From positions 19,026,251 to 19,090,250 of the forward strand of contig JAAONU010000014.1 of NCBI GenBank assembly GCA_012932295.1: a DNA stretch of 64,000 nucleotides. Reading direction: 5' to 3'. The notes below the pieces were generated by a model. The model was not told the origin of the DNA. It made no database searches and worked only from the letters and a program-made list of their open reading frames with translations. A program made the translations under genes and the position numbers. Source of the DNA: Cyclina sinensis (Eukaryota; Mollusca; Bivalvia; Venerida; Veneridae). Positions 22,601-32,156 of this stretch are shown here, piece by piece (position 1 is the first letter of the stretch; each line of letters begins with the position of its first letter).

Positions 22601-23593
22601 TTCGAACATGCCGGGCGGGATACGACGGTAAGGCTCCTTAAAAGGTGTTGGATCTGTCAACTGTATCTCATGCTCTACGAGATTGGTACAGCCAAGATCA
22701 GTAAGGCCAGTGGAAAATAAACATTTCCACTTTTCAAGAAAATTGACAGCATCGTTTTGACGATCTCCAAGTACAGCATTCTGTGAAAGGTCAATACCCA
22801 AATCTTGCAAAGATTTACTTTTCAGGTTGGTATTGCTTGTAGAGGCCTCTAGTGGGTCTACAGAACGTACAACATTGGCATCTTGTAAAAGACAGAGTGA
22901 AGACTTAGGCAAAATGCGAACAGGTTTCACACTCATATTACAAATACGAACTGGCACTTTGGAAAAGGTTGTATTTGGATTGACCTGGACAAGACGAGGA
23001 CAAACATTGAAAGAATGTGTATTCTCGTCATCTTCTGTGACACCAGTAGTCATGGAATGTACACCGCGGACAATACCCGGAACAGTGCAAACCTGAAATG
23101 GCTGAATGTACACAGGCCTATTGATAAAAGCCTTCACCGGAACTGAATGACTATCAGGCATAGAGGAAAATACATCAGACCAAGGCGCTGGAAGCTTCAT
23201 GTCCTCCCCTACTGCTCTCTTGAAGTAGCTTGTCACGTTGGTGCCAATGATGAGGGGTATCATCCCTGTGTACGAGGTGTCAGGCACAATCAAAACAGGA
23301 ACAGAAACAGACTCAGAGGAAAGACAAGGAACAGAAATATCAAGCACAGCATAACCTAAGTATGGTATAGTAGAATCATTTGCACCTTTCACACAAAAAT
23401 CAGATAGATCTAACAACTCTGGGATAGGATCTAAAGACAAAAAGAAAGAATGAGAGAGTGTGGTAACCATAGAGCCAGAGTCTAAAAGTGCAACTGCTTG
23501 CTGGTTATTGATGACAACATCTGCCTCGTTTGAGTGTCCAACCAAAGGAACTTCAGGTGGGCCTTCCTTCCTGGATGTTCCTCCTACTGGCCC
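19670..23593 (-). CDS. pol: Gypsy Pol polyprotein (protease, reverse transcriptase, RNase H, integrase)
   Basis: An open frame of about 1,300 residues with no ATG near its start, in the -1 frame relative to gag. Protease: LLDSGS active site near 23470-23485. RT: FSKLDLRSGYWQV, FGLTNAPATFQRLM and catalytic YLDD at 22175-22186, then thumb/connection FLGFTSYYRRFV. RNase H: NIDASGSGLGAVLYQ to TDNNPLTYVL. Integrase: a His-His-Cys-Cys zinc region (GLHDNAGHQG ... CPRC), then a DD35E core with Asp codons at 20747-20749 and 20570-20572 and the Glu codon at 20462-20464, exactly 35 residues between the last two. A basic C-terminal region follows, ending at TAG/TAA-type termination at 19670. All catalytic residues looked for are present. 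It is expressed as a Gag-Pol fusion by inference. Confidence 0.95.
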   Translation of the reverse strand, partial: GPVGGTSRKEGPPEVPLVGHSNEADVVINNQQAVALLDSGSMVTTLSHSFFLSLDPIPELLDLSDFCVKGANDSTIPYLGYAVLDISVPCLSSESVSVPVLIVPDTSYTGMIPLIIGTNVTSYFKRAVGEDMKLPAPWSDVFSSMPDSHSVPVKAFINRPVYIQPFQVCTVPGIVRGVHSMTTGVTEDDENTHSFNVCPRLVQVNPNTTFSKVPVRICNMSVKPVRILPKSSLCLLQDANVVRSVDPLEASTSNTNLKSKSLQDLGIDLSQNAVLGDRQNDAVNFLEKWKCLFSTGLTDLGCTNLVEHEIQLTDPTPFKEPYRRIPPGMFEEVREHLQDMLAAGAIRESKSPFSSNIVLVRKKDNSLRFCIDFRKLNSRTVTDAYSLPRIDETIDSLAGSKIFSKLDLRSGYWQVAMKESDKAKTAFSVGPLGFFECERMAFGLTNAPATFQRLMERCMGELHLKECLIYLDDIIIYSKTLDEHFERLEAVFKRLQDAGLKLKGSKCEFFLSRVTYLGHVVSAEGVETDPEKIRVLKEWPIPKSLKDLRSFLGFTSYYRRFVPGYASIAKPLNDLLAGHPTNSSGKSKKEATTWKWGSDEQEAFDMLIEKLTSPPILGYADFSQPFIINIDASGSGLGAVLYQEQDNQERVIAYASRALRPNERNYPVHKLEFLALKWAVVDKFSDYLYGNTFRVRTDNNPLTYVLSSAKLDATSHRWLAALSTFNFTLQYRSGRSNVDADFLSRVPNQPQESVVFNDTVKAIIQGCRLVDDSPVVECISMSQKVVDLSTDVSSNYLSDVDWKQEQSKDRTISRVIQIFSTGHKPTRRLAAHETESVRRYLREWPNLFLKEGVLFRHGYVCGHAVDQLVLPEAFHDVVFTGLHDNAGHQGIDRTNSLVKSRFFWPGLDGFVETRVRRCPRCIRRKTPVLNSAGLIPIHSSYPLELVCMDFLTLEMSAGGYENVLVMTDHFTHYAQAIPTKNQTARTTAKVLFENFICHYGFPCRLHSDQGRNFDGAVIKELCRLANISKSRTTPYHPQGNGMPERFNQTLLNMLGTLEDKDKVNWRSHIPALVHAYNSTRHETTGLTPHYLMFGRHPRLALDAFLGIEPDSTVRGKKPAEYVDGLKKRLHFAYKVASREAKRQAKRHKKRYDLRVRDVRIVPGDRVLVRNVGLKGKCKLADRWSKDIYIVVAQPNSDLPIFQVKPEGSDDIPKLLHRNMLLPFMGLPLQEPRRLPADNFQHKSPTSLRSSSSVEQPTTKVSDKYVIPARRPGNKPLNPEAPTFVPRRTQRARAKPRWMTDDWQLAGR

Positions 23594-25164
23594 TTTGGGG
23601 GAGGAACCTGGCTGTTTAAAGGCTTTTGTTGATCAGATGAAGATCTGGTATCAGACTGTGGTGGTGGTGGTTGTTTCTTGTCTGTGCCTTGATTGCCTTG
23701 ATTTCTGTTGTCTGTACCTCTGTTTCGCCATCTTGGAGGTCCTTCTGGCCTACTTCTGTTCTTCTTAACCTCTTCAAGATCTTTCTCTATACGGCCTACT
23801 CTACTGTTGAGGGATTTCATCTGTGACGTCAGTTCTTGTAGTTCTTGTAAGAGTCTGGACTCTACAGATGAGCTGCACTGACGGGCATCTGCTGACTTGT
23901 CACTCTTGATATTACTCTGGGGTGGCTTATCACCTGCCTTTGTTGATTGCGATGCCTTCATATCCTCTTCAACAAGCCTCAACTCTCTTCTCAACTTGGT
24001 GTAATCAAGCTCTGTCTCAAACTTGTAACGGGTGGCATTTTTCAGATCTTGGTTTCTAAGGCCAGACCACATCCTGTTTCTCAGCATATCATCTCGGGTC
24101 CTTCTATCAAGTGGGATCTGAGAGTCACAAAGAAGATGTTCAAGTCGCAAACTGTAGTCGACTATGGACTCGTTCTCACGCTGACTGGCAGAATAAAACT
24201 GCTCTTTCAACTTTTCAGTGGTAGCCACATTACCATAGGTTGCATCCATTTCCTTAATTATTTCAGGAACAGTTGCTCTCTCTTCTAGATGAAGCAAAAC
24301 TGACCTTGCCTTTCCCTTCAGGCTACTCCTAATGGACTCAAGAATACAGTATTCTGAGTAAATACCACTTTTCAGTAGACAGTTGACTTCATATTTCCAG
24401 ACTACAAATTCAACATCTTCCTTCTTTAGTTCTCCAGAAAATTGTGGAAGCTTTGGAAGCCTATGTGGAGGAAGGCTAATAGATGAGGAATACTGTGGAA
24501 GAACAGTTGGTGTTGTTCTTGTATCAGTTGAAGTAGTAACTGGAGCACTAAGACAACTAGGAAATGAATGAGCAATACCCTCAAACTCAGGTCTAGATGA
24601 GTCATACTGATCACCTAATCTAAATGGCTTTGTAGACATGGGTGTGGCATTATCACTAGGAAGGAAAGAAACTCGACTTCCTATATCTGTAGTGGGTGTA
24701 TTAACAGAACCAGAAAATGAAACACGACTATGACGTCTATCTGGAACAAGTGGAGTATCAAAGATACTTCTCTGACGTCTCTCTGTAACAGGTGTAGTGT
24801 CATATCCAGGTCTAAAGGAGATATGACTCTGATGTCTCTCAGAAGTGGGCAAAGTATTACAACCAGATAGAAAAGAAACATGACTGCGACGTCTATCTGC
24901 AGTGTGTGCTAGGTCACCTTCATTTGCAGCACGTAAACTATAAGGGGACAAGACAGGAGGAGAAAGGTCACGATGTCTCAGGGTATACTCTCTGGTAGGA
25001 GTATCAAGCTGAGAAAACCTATCACTTGCACTACTCCGTGCCGCTTCTATCGTATACCCAGAATTTAGAACACGTCTAATACAATACTCAAGATCAATTT
25101 CGTCACGCCTCTCACTTGTCTTATGTGTTTGGTTATCTTCCTCCATTTCAATAACAACTGACAT
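23584..25164 (-). CDS. gag: Gypsy Gag polyprotein
   Basis: A 526-residue frame from ATG at 25164 to TAG at 23584. Residues 90-175 hold four or five degenerate repeats of about 20 residues (RRHSRVSF plus NTPTT-type segments). Residues 235-400 resemble a retrotransposon capsid (LPKLPQFSGELKKEDVE, then SLKGKARSVLLHLEE and MWSGLRNQDLK). Residues 432-470 look like a coiled coil. Residues 470-500 are Arg/Gly/Asn-rich, with no CCHC zinc knuckle, so RNA binding probably uses this basic stretch. The last codons overlap the open pol frame. Confidence 0.88.
   Translation of the reverse strand: MSVVIEMEEDNQTHKTSERRDEIDLEYCIRRVLNSGYTIEAARSSASDRFSQLDTPTREYTLRHRDLSPPVLSPYSLRAANEGDLAHTADRRRSHVSFLSGCNTLPTSERHQSHISFRPGYDTTPVTERRQRSIFDTPLVPDRRHSRVSFSGSVNTPTTDIGSRVSFLPSDNATPMSTKPFRLGDQYDSSRPEFEGIAHSFPSCLSAPVTTSTDTRTTPTVLPQYSSSISLPPHRLPKLPQFSGELKKEDVEFVVWKYEVNCLLKSGIYSEYCILESIRSSLKGKARSVLLHLEERATVPEIIKEMDATYGNVATTEKLKEQFYSASQRENESIVDYSLRLEHLLCDSQIPLDRRTRDDMLRNRMWSGLRNQDLKNATRYKFETELDYTKLRRELRLVEEDMKASQSTKAGDKPPQSNIKSDKSADARQCSSSVESRLLQELQELTSQMKSLNSRVGRIEKDLEEVKKNRSRPEGPPRWRNRGTDNRNQGNQGTDKKQPPPPQSDTRSSSDQQKPLNSQVPPPKGQ
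23593..23599 (-). promoter_or_regulatory. Candidate -1 ribosomal frameshift site
   Basis: In the gag frame the minus strand reads C CCA AAG, which has the X XXY YYZ form of slippery heptamers. It lies seven bases before the gag stop TAG. Slipping back one base gives CCC AAA GGG and enters the pol frame, which is open from there to protease. Z = G is not an optimal slippery base, and no downstream pseudoknot was verified. Confidence 0.45.
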
Positions 25165-27026
25165 AGTTTATACAACTCTGAAATATGGGCCACAAACCAA
25201 ACTTACCTCTAAACTTTTAAGTTCAAATTATAAGAAGTTGTACAAGAAAATTACTATTTTACACTGGTTAGGGAATCAATGGCACTTTTAGGACACCATA
25301 CAATTCAAAACACTAAGACAAAATCACTGTCCAAAATTCAAGTGACAAAATTTGGTATATATGCTTTGTCTTCAAATAACACTATACACACTAAATGATG
25401 CTAACTTTAATCAAATTTGCACCATGTCCCTTATTGTACACCATAGAATTCAAAATAAAGCAACACACAATACAGTAAAATACAATAAATGAAATAGTTG
25501 CAGCTTTTATGTGCAAAATTTCTAAACTTCCTGCAGAAAATTTCTTATTCTCACTCAGTGATGGCACTAACTGTACACCATACTTTTGCAAAAAAAATAT
25601 TTCAGGCACCAGCAGACACCTCCTTGTTCAACTGTAATATATTGTGCAGAAGTCAAATTGCAACAACAAGTTATACTATACTCCTTCTAGGTTCTCAAGA
25701 CAGATGGCAATAATCATGCACCATACTATTTCACAACAAAACTAAAGTTGGAACAATATGTTAATTCCTGGACTATACCAGTACTTGCAAAAAAAAACTG
25801 ACTTCTGAAAGTTTGTAATGTTTCCAGCAGACTGGCAGTCAATACAATTACAGCAAAACTGTAAGCTCTTTCTAATATTCTATCACCACTTTCAATACCT
25901 GTCTGGTCACTTCAGCTTTCACCGCACCAATGCCGTCACTCTTCTTTCTTCAAAACTTCACGACTTATTAAACTGCGCGACTAGATTTAACAGAAAGCAA
26001 TTTACACTGCTCAAACACTGAAATTGCTTCCAGTTATTTAGTTTAAAGTAAGATCACTACTATTTTCTTTCCAAAACTTACACCATCACATGTACAGCAG
26101 ATTCACAAAAAAAAAAATCATAGTATCAGAGGCATACATATACCTGTGGTAATATGATTCAAAATTTTCATGTACATATTCTGTCAAGGCAGACTTCCCT
26201 ACAATTCCAAGTTACTAGACAAACTAATCTACACTCACTATAGTACCAGTATTGTTGTCCAACTTACCAACTCCAGACACACTATTCAAAACAATCTACA
26301 GATATGTTGTCATCTTTTTTTTTTTTTTTTTTTAAATAAAGAATTCAAGAATATGGTCTATATATAGGAGCCAAGGGGTATATGGATAATTTCACCTATT
26401 ATGAATGATAATATGAAGATGTTAGCTCACCAATTACCAGAGTTAATGATATGATTCATGCAATGCTCCCTCAACCTGCAAGCCTAGTTGTGCTCTGTGT
26501 CATGGATCCATCAAGTCAACACACAAAATGTTCACACTGTCACACAACCTGTCATATAAAGAATATCATGAAAAACTCAAAAATATCAAATAAATATTCA
26601 AACACAATTATATTGCTATCATAGAATCAAACACTATTGAAATGTCACTAAAATAAATTCAAAAAAAAAATGTCTAATCCACTGTTCACTATGTATGTTT
26701 ATGTAGTCTATGCCACTCAACACGCTCCAGTCCAGACGCACGTAAACAAACGAAGAATGTCCAAAATACTGTGTGAATCACTCTATCAGAAATTGCTAGC
26801 GATGGTATCCACTATGTAAACTAATTAAGGCCTTTGTTCATAACTTTTGAAAGCTTTATTATGTTTTAATTTGCGTATATAAATTGAAAAAAATACTTCA
26901 ACACATATGTTCATGGAAATTCCGTGTTTACGTTCCAGCAAGGGGTTTCCCAATTCTCATTGGTCAATTGTATGCCTGGGTCGAATCGCTTCGTCCTCTA
27001 CCCGACTCGCCTCAAAACAGTCCCAA
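25165..27026 (-). other. Gypsy untranslated leader, about 1.9 kb
   Basis: Sequence between the primer-binding site and the gag ATG. No frame longer than about 70 residues and no known domain was found. A T-run lies at about 26317-26333. The leader is long for this group and may carry packaging or translation-control elements, which cannot be identified here. Confidence 0.6.
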
Positions 27027-27044
27027 ATGCCACACTGGCCACCA
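27027..27044 (-). promoter_or_regulatory. Primer-binding site candidate
   Basis: Two bases inside the 5' LTR the minus strand reads TGGTGGCCAGTGTGGCAT. The TGG start complements a tRNA CCA end, as expected for a primer-binding site. The tRNA species was not assigned. Confidence 0.55.
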
Positions 27045-27046
27045 AA

Positions 27047-27628
27047 TGTCACGGATACTCGTGAGTTTAAACATTCGGGGTGAATGGAGGGTCGTATGAG
27101 GATCCTGAAAATACGCAAGGCACCAGAGAAATAAAATATATTTCTCGGCAGAAAGAAACAAAGCTCACGCCATTTGAATATCTTTTTATCAGTGCGACGA
27201 AATGCATAAATTCCACACGGAATGCAAATAGGAATGAAAACAATGAATATAAATGAACAATTGACAATAGTTAATTACCTGAAAATACGCAAGGCACCAG
27301 AGAAATAAAATATATTTCTCGGCAGAAAGAAACAAAGCTCACGCCATTTGAATATCTTTTTATCAGTGCGCATGCGTAAAGGTGCACGTGGCTAACGTCG
27401 GTTAGCGTGAACTATCTCTGATGAGAATGAATAACCCTTCACCTTTATAGGTTAACTATAGGCAACATAAAAAAAATGAAATGATAGATGGATCAATGGA
27501 GTATGATAACAACAGGTATGGAGTATGATAATGATAAGTATGGAGTATGATAATTATATGGAAGGATAATGGATGGCTAATGGATAATAACATATGATGA
27601 ATAATAAAGACAAGTTGTCCCTGTGACA
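27047..27628 (-). repeat. 5' LTR of the Gypsy element
   Basis: 582 bp and 99.7% identical to 18384-18965 (two substitutions, no gaps). It has the same TGTCAC/GTGACA ends and internal 93-bp duplication. The only flanking difference is the outer side, where TTTG of the target duplication follows at 27629. Confidence 0.95.
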
Positions 27629-27632
27629 TTTG
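27629..27632. repeat. Target-site duplication, right copy (TTTG)
   Basis: TTTG directly after the right LTR, matching 18380-18383. Confidence 0.6.
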
Positions 27633-27754
27633 GTATTTTGCCTATTTGTTAAAAATAGCACGTGAGTAATAATTGTAGCTAATTTGATGCCCCGAGGATT
27701 TATGTTGGAAATTTACGTTGATAATACCCCCTCATAATGAAGCAAGCGGGGTAA

Positions 27755-28095
27755 ATTCGTGCCATGTTTACGACCCGCAATACCCTGCTTACAAGTCGGG
27801 TACTCTAAATACTGAGTTACTAGTAGACAGATAGTACATGAGTAACTTTTCTGTGACATACTTCCCTGCTCTATCTGAATTCGCTCCAAAATTATACGGC
27901 TAGATAAATACGTAATATGGATCCACATGCAAAGCAATAAAACAGCCAAAGACCACAACGCACGTCAGGTGGCCAATGTCAAAGGGGTTAGAAGATTAGG
28001 GATCTTGAAGGGATTCATACGTACGATTCTCTTATTTCAAGTCAGGTGCTCTACGTACTGTGCTACTTTGACTTGTGACAATAAGTGAAGTTACA
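27755..28095 (-). repeat. Two tRNA-derived SINE-like copies in tandem
   Basis: On the minus strand, near 28075-28040, TAGCACAGTACGTAGAGCAC-type box A is followed by a CGTATGAATCCC box B-like site. Near 27822-27790, ACTCAGTATTTAGAGTACCC followed by a degraded GCGGGTCGTAAAC repeats the pattern about 245 bp away. Each copy is preceded by a CTGTGACA-like stretch on the plus strand. Too degraded to be tRNA genes. Confidence 0.45.
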
Positions 28096-28329
28096 ACCGA
28101 TATTGGTCCTGTGACACGATCGAATGCTTTTGGTCTTAAGTTCGGTCCTTTCATTTTATTCTTAAGTAGGCAATGTTTTTATTAGATAGGTATAAGATAT
28201 GCATATAAAATTGAGGCGGTTCTCGTTCAACTATAAGGGCCCGCACAATCAGTCTTAAATTGTATTTGTATAAAAAAAGTATTAGCTACAAATACAAAAC
28301 ATGAATTAATGATCAGCTTTTTTCTAACT
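28096..28329. other. Short non-coding spacer
   Basis: No feature was recognised between the SINE-like pair and the LINE fragment. Confidence 0.4.
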
Positions 28330-28620
28330 CAGAAAACAATCAGACTTAGATCATCAGATCTCATATGGGATGGTTATATGAAAAAAACATCATGTCATCA
28401 TTGTCTGAAGTATTGGGTTCGAAAAGAACCTTCAAGAGTCACTCTAAATCAGATTTATATATCATTCATGCGTCCAGTCTTGGAATATGCCTCCGTTGTT
28501 TGAAATGGATGCAAAGCATATGAAAAACAATCCGTTGAGTTAATGCAATACGAGGCAGAAGTGCAACTAGCTCATTTTCTACAGACAAGTATAGAAACAC
28601 ACGATTGCCTTTTGTTTACA
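28330..28620 (+). pseudogene. LINE reverse-transcriptase C-terminal fragment
   Basis: The plus frame contains VTLNQIYISFMRPVLEYASVV, a pattern (IY-SF-RP-LEY-S-VW) found after the RT domain of non-LTR retrotransposons. A stop replaces the expected Trp, and the frame then continues to about 28620. It is truncated at both ends and is not part of the larger LINE at 30015. Confidence 0.6.
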
Positions 28621-29490
28621 ACTGTTATGATATAATGCTATGGCAATCAATTGTTATGAGAACTGGTCAAAATATCTTCTGTAGACATTCTGTAATCTTT
28701 TAAAGAAAAGATCCTATATGTTATATCATAGTGACGTTCTGTTTATCAAATGCAGTCTGTTTAGAAAATATGTTTGTTTTCAGCTACTGTGTAGTTGAGT
28801 CCAACATTTACTTTATCATTTCAATTTGAAAATTGATTTGATTCACCTAATTTAGAAGTTATTGCGTCTGAACTTTATGTCATTTTACCCACTGAATATA
28901 TTGTTTAGAGGGATCATTAGGCAAATATGTCCACAATAAATGTGACTTAAACCCATTTTGCTGTTTTATCAAATCATAATGCTGTCCTATCCACTGAAGT
29001 AAATGTTGTTTGAACAAGTAATCTCGTTGAGTTTGAATGAAAATGTTCTCTGTTTACCTGCAACTTGTCTCGTTAATGAAACACATTGTTGTGTTAAACC
29101 AGGAAGTTGATATCTTAATCTATCATGTATTTCTGTTCATCGAACGCAATGTTCTGTCAGCAGTGTTTTGATATGTTATCTTGTGAAAGCTTTGTGTCTA
29201 TAAGGAAGGCTGAATTGTCAAAAAAATGAGAAGATACAACTCTTTGTCTTACGAAAGCATGGTAATATAGTCTTGACAGGACATCATGCCTTTGCAACAT
29301 AACAACTTCTTTTGTAGAAATGATTACGTCCCATTACAACAAAATAACATACAAGAGGTACCTGTCTGTCTTCCATAATCGCTTTAGAAAAACAATTGCA
29401 ACATTAAAGTGACATACGTACAATTTGCCGATTATATCACGCATATAAATTTTATTTGCTCATTCGCTTTGAAATAAAAAAAAATAAATC
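28621..29490. other. Non-coding stretch
   Basis: AT-rich intergenic DNA with no recognised feature. Confidence 0.4.
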
Positions 29491-29496
29491 ATAATT

Positions 29497-29799
29497 TTGA
29501 GTACTGCATTATTTTCATTTTTTTCTTTTAGGCATTCAGACACAAAGAATTGTTCATTTGATATGAACGGCTATTTCCAACACAAAATGGTACAACAATC
29601 ATCTACAAGCATCAAGTTTACCAGTTGTACTTACTTAGAATTTTCCGCTGACATCCTGACGGTTGGTAATTATTCATTCAGTATTATTCACATAAACAAA
29701 AACAGAAAACTTTTAATTTCAATGTATGCCTCTTTAAATGACGATTTATTAAAGAAAATATTTGAAGGACGACCCATATTGTTTAGGGAATTTATGTAG
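29497..29799 (+). other. Unrecognised 100-residue open frame
   Basis: The plus frame from 29497 contains CSFDMNGYFQHKM, SCTYLEFSADILTVGNYSF and HINKNRK, and ends in TAG. It is preceded by a pyrimidine-rich TTTTCTTTTAG, which could be a splice acceptor at about 29531. Two cysteines and a GNYSF segment are loosely like an Ig strand, but this is not enough to assign a family. It may be an orphan exon, a repeat product or chance. Confidence 0.2.
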
Positions 29800-30014
29800 A
29801 CATGCGGAGTCAGTTCTTTTATTGTGACTCATTTAATGGCCAGATAATTGATTTCCTTAATGAGACCATAACGTTCATCTTCATAAAACATATTCGATTC
29901 TTTTCGAAAGCATTATTTTAAGATATTTAAAAAAATATACTTATTATTTCAAGCACGTTTTGAAAATAGTTTCTTTATGTCAGTTTTAATGTTCAAACCA
30001 CACAAGAAAGATTT

Positions 30015-31620
30015 TTTAGAACAAAAAACTCACATAAATTAATGGGTATTTCAAATACTGACTGGTTTATGTCTTATCTATCTTATCTTAGAGGTAGAAA
30101 ACAAACTGTTAGTGTCGATAACATTTTATCAGAACATAAGCCTGTTACATGTGGGGTTCCCCAGGGCAGCATCAGGTTTTTTTTATGTTTTTGCTATGTA
30201 AATGACATGATTATTAATATTGATCCTGAACGTAAACTTATCCTGTATGCTGATGACAGGGCAATGCTTTTCGCTTGCAAAACCTCAAATGTTAATTCTC
30301 AAAAACTCGGACATTTACTGAAGTCTGCTCATCATGGCTTGTGAATAACAAACTGTCATTACATTTTGGAAAGTGCGAATGTCTTATTTTTGGTTCAAAA
30401 CGAAAGCTTAAACAAGATAAAGATTTTAATATAGTTTGTAATGGACATATTATTGAGTCCACAGAATCACTCCATTATCTAGGTCTGAATATTGATAATT
30501 ATTTGTCAGGTGATAATACTGTTAATAAGATCCTTTGTAAGGTAAATTCATGTCTTAAATTTATGTATAGACAAGCAAGGTTTTTAAAGTACAAAACTAG
30601 AAAATATTTACGTTCAGCACTTACACAGTGCCACCTACATTATTCATGTTCTTCTTGGTACCCGAGTCTGAGCAAATGTTTAAAAAAAGAAGCTTCAAAT
30701 TTGTCAAAATAAAATCGTTAGATTTATACATGGTATGGGACGCAGAGAAAGTGTCAATACTGTAAGTCTTTCTCATATGTCTTTGTGAAATGTAAAAAAT
30801 CGAAATAAGCAATTACGTCTGAACCATGTATTTAAAATTGTCAATAACCAGTGCCCTTCATATATTAAAGAAAGTTTGGTACCTGTTAGAGACATACATA
30901 GCTTTTCCACTCGGGCGATTCAGTACAATTTTAGAGTTCCTAAATGTTATGGAAAACATAACGTAACTTTCTTTTATAGTGCAATTAATGACTGGAATTC
31001 CTTGCCTGCAGACATTAAAAAAAAACTTACCAAGATTGGGCATTTCAAAAGTTCTGTAAAGGTCGACTTACTTGAGAAAGCTAGGAACTCGTAGTTAATT
31101 GCACTCGTTTGACTAGATATAAGTTTCTGTGTTTTTAATTTAAACGATGAAAATACAAAATGTAATTAAAATTTAATAATATATATTTTAAGTATACTTT
31201 ATGACAACTTCCAGTTTCCAAAATCTTCTTTTAGTTTTTTCATTGTATTTATGTTTGTTTAATTGTATTGTATACTATAGTAAGTATATGTCCAAGGACC
31301 CTATTGGAAAAAAGCCTTCGGGCTGTCATGGGCAATCCGAGGTTATTTAACATTACTATGCACATGCTTTTGCTGACATAATTACATATTAAATACTTCT
31401 TATCTAGTCAAACGCAATTAGGTATACAAGTTAGCCTTGTTTTGGATCTAAAATTGGTGTATTTCAAGTAAGCTTACTGTGATACAGCTATTTGTGACAA
31501 ACTATCAAAGTACTTTTTAAGAATTTTTTTATCTCCTTTTTATATTGATGTTGTGTAAGTGTATTTATTGTATATATTTATATGTGTGTTATAACATAAA
31601 TAAATATCAACCAATCAATC
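30015..31620 (+). mobile_element. 5'-truncated LINE (non-LTR) with decayed reverse transcriptase
   Basis: Three plus-strand frames form one RT with frameshifts and stops. The first (30042-30344) has WFMSYLSYLRGRKQTV, CGVPQGS and catalytic YADD near 30247-30258. The second (30341-30712) has a KCECLIFGSKRKLKQ-type thumb and LHYLGLNID. The third (30876-31094) has the usual tail FFYSAINDWNSLPADIKKKL. The 3' part up to about 31620 is non-coding and ends ATAAATAAATATCAACCAATC, likely the 3' tail. The CGVPQGS motif is followed by RFFLC where LGPLLF is expected, another sign of decay. The clade is not assigned. Confidence 0.85.
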
Positions 31621-31729
31621 ACACGTGCAGGATATTTCTTTTGTTATAATGCTGTATTTTTGTTTCTTTTCTTTTCCTTTAAAAAAACACGGTAAAATCT
31701 TTAGTTCTTTGTTGTTGTTTTTTTCTAGT

Positions 31730-32115
31730 ACGAATACTCATACTTTCTCACCGTAAAATTATAATCTAATATAATCTTATTTAGAATGGCTGTTAAATAT
31801 TTCTTCTCTATTTTTACACAATATGATTCGTTCTGAAATTACGTAATTTTACTTGTTATCAGATTACATGAACATTTAAAGTGACCACTTACGAATGTGT
31901 CATAGATGAATCAGTGCAGGAAAAAAACCAGGGAAGTTTAAATCATAAACGATATGCAGCATCTAAAGCTATATATCACAAACTAAAGTTATGGTAAACA
32001 TATTTCTTTTATTTGGTAATTAAGAGATAAGATTCTTTAAAATCTTTTTCTTTGGCTTAACAATTCTTTTACTTTCTTGTAACATATGTAGTATGAAGAA
32101 ATCTTTTTCTATTAA

Positions 32116-32156
<41 letters not shown>

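Larger units (their letters stand above)
18384..27628 (-). mobile_element. Ty3/Gypsy LTR retrotransposon, near-complete
   Basis: A 9,245-bp element in minus orientation. Order in its own direction: 5' LTR (27628-27047), primer-binding site, leader of nearly 1.9 kb, gag (25164-23584), pol (about 23593-19670), about 700 bp of 3' untranslated sequence, polypurine tract, 3' LTR (18965-18384). The LTRs begin TGTCAC and end GTGACA, are both 582 bp and differ at two positions. TTTG flanks both sides. Protease, RT, RNase H and integrase occur in that order, with integrase after RNase H, which defines Ty3/Gypsy (Metaviridae). No envelope frame is seen. Both reading frames are open over their full length, so the copy may be recently active. 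It separates gene A from the gene B side. Confidence 0.96.

Noticed and set aside
19568..23768. Several plus-strand open frames of 60-110 residues
   Set aside because: They are antisense shadows of the Gypsy pol and gag genes.
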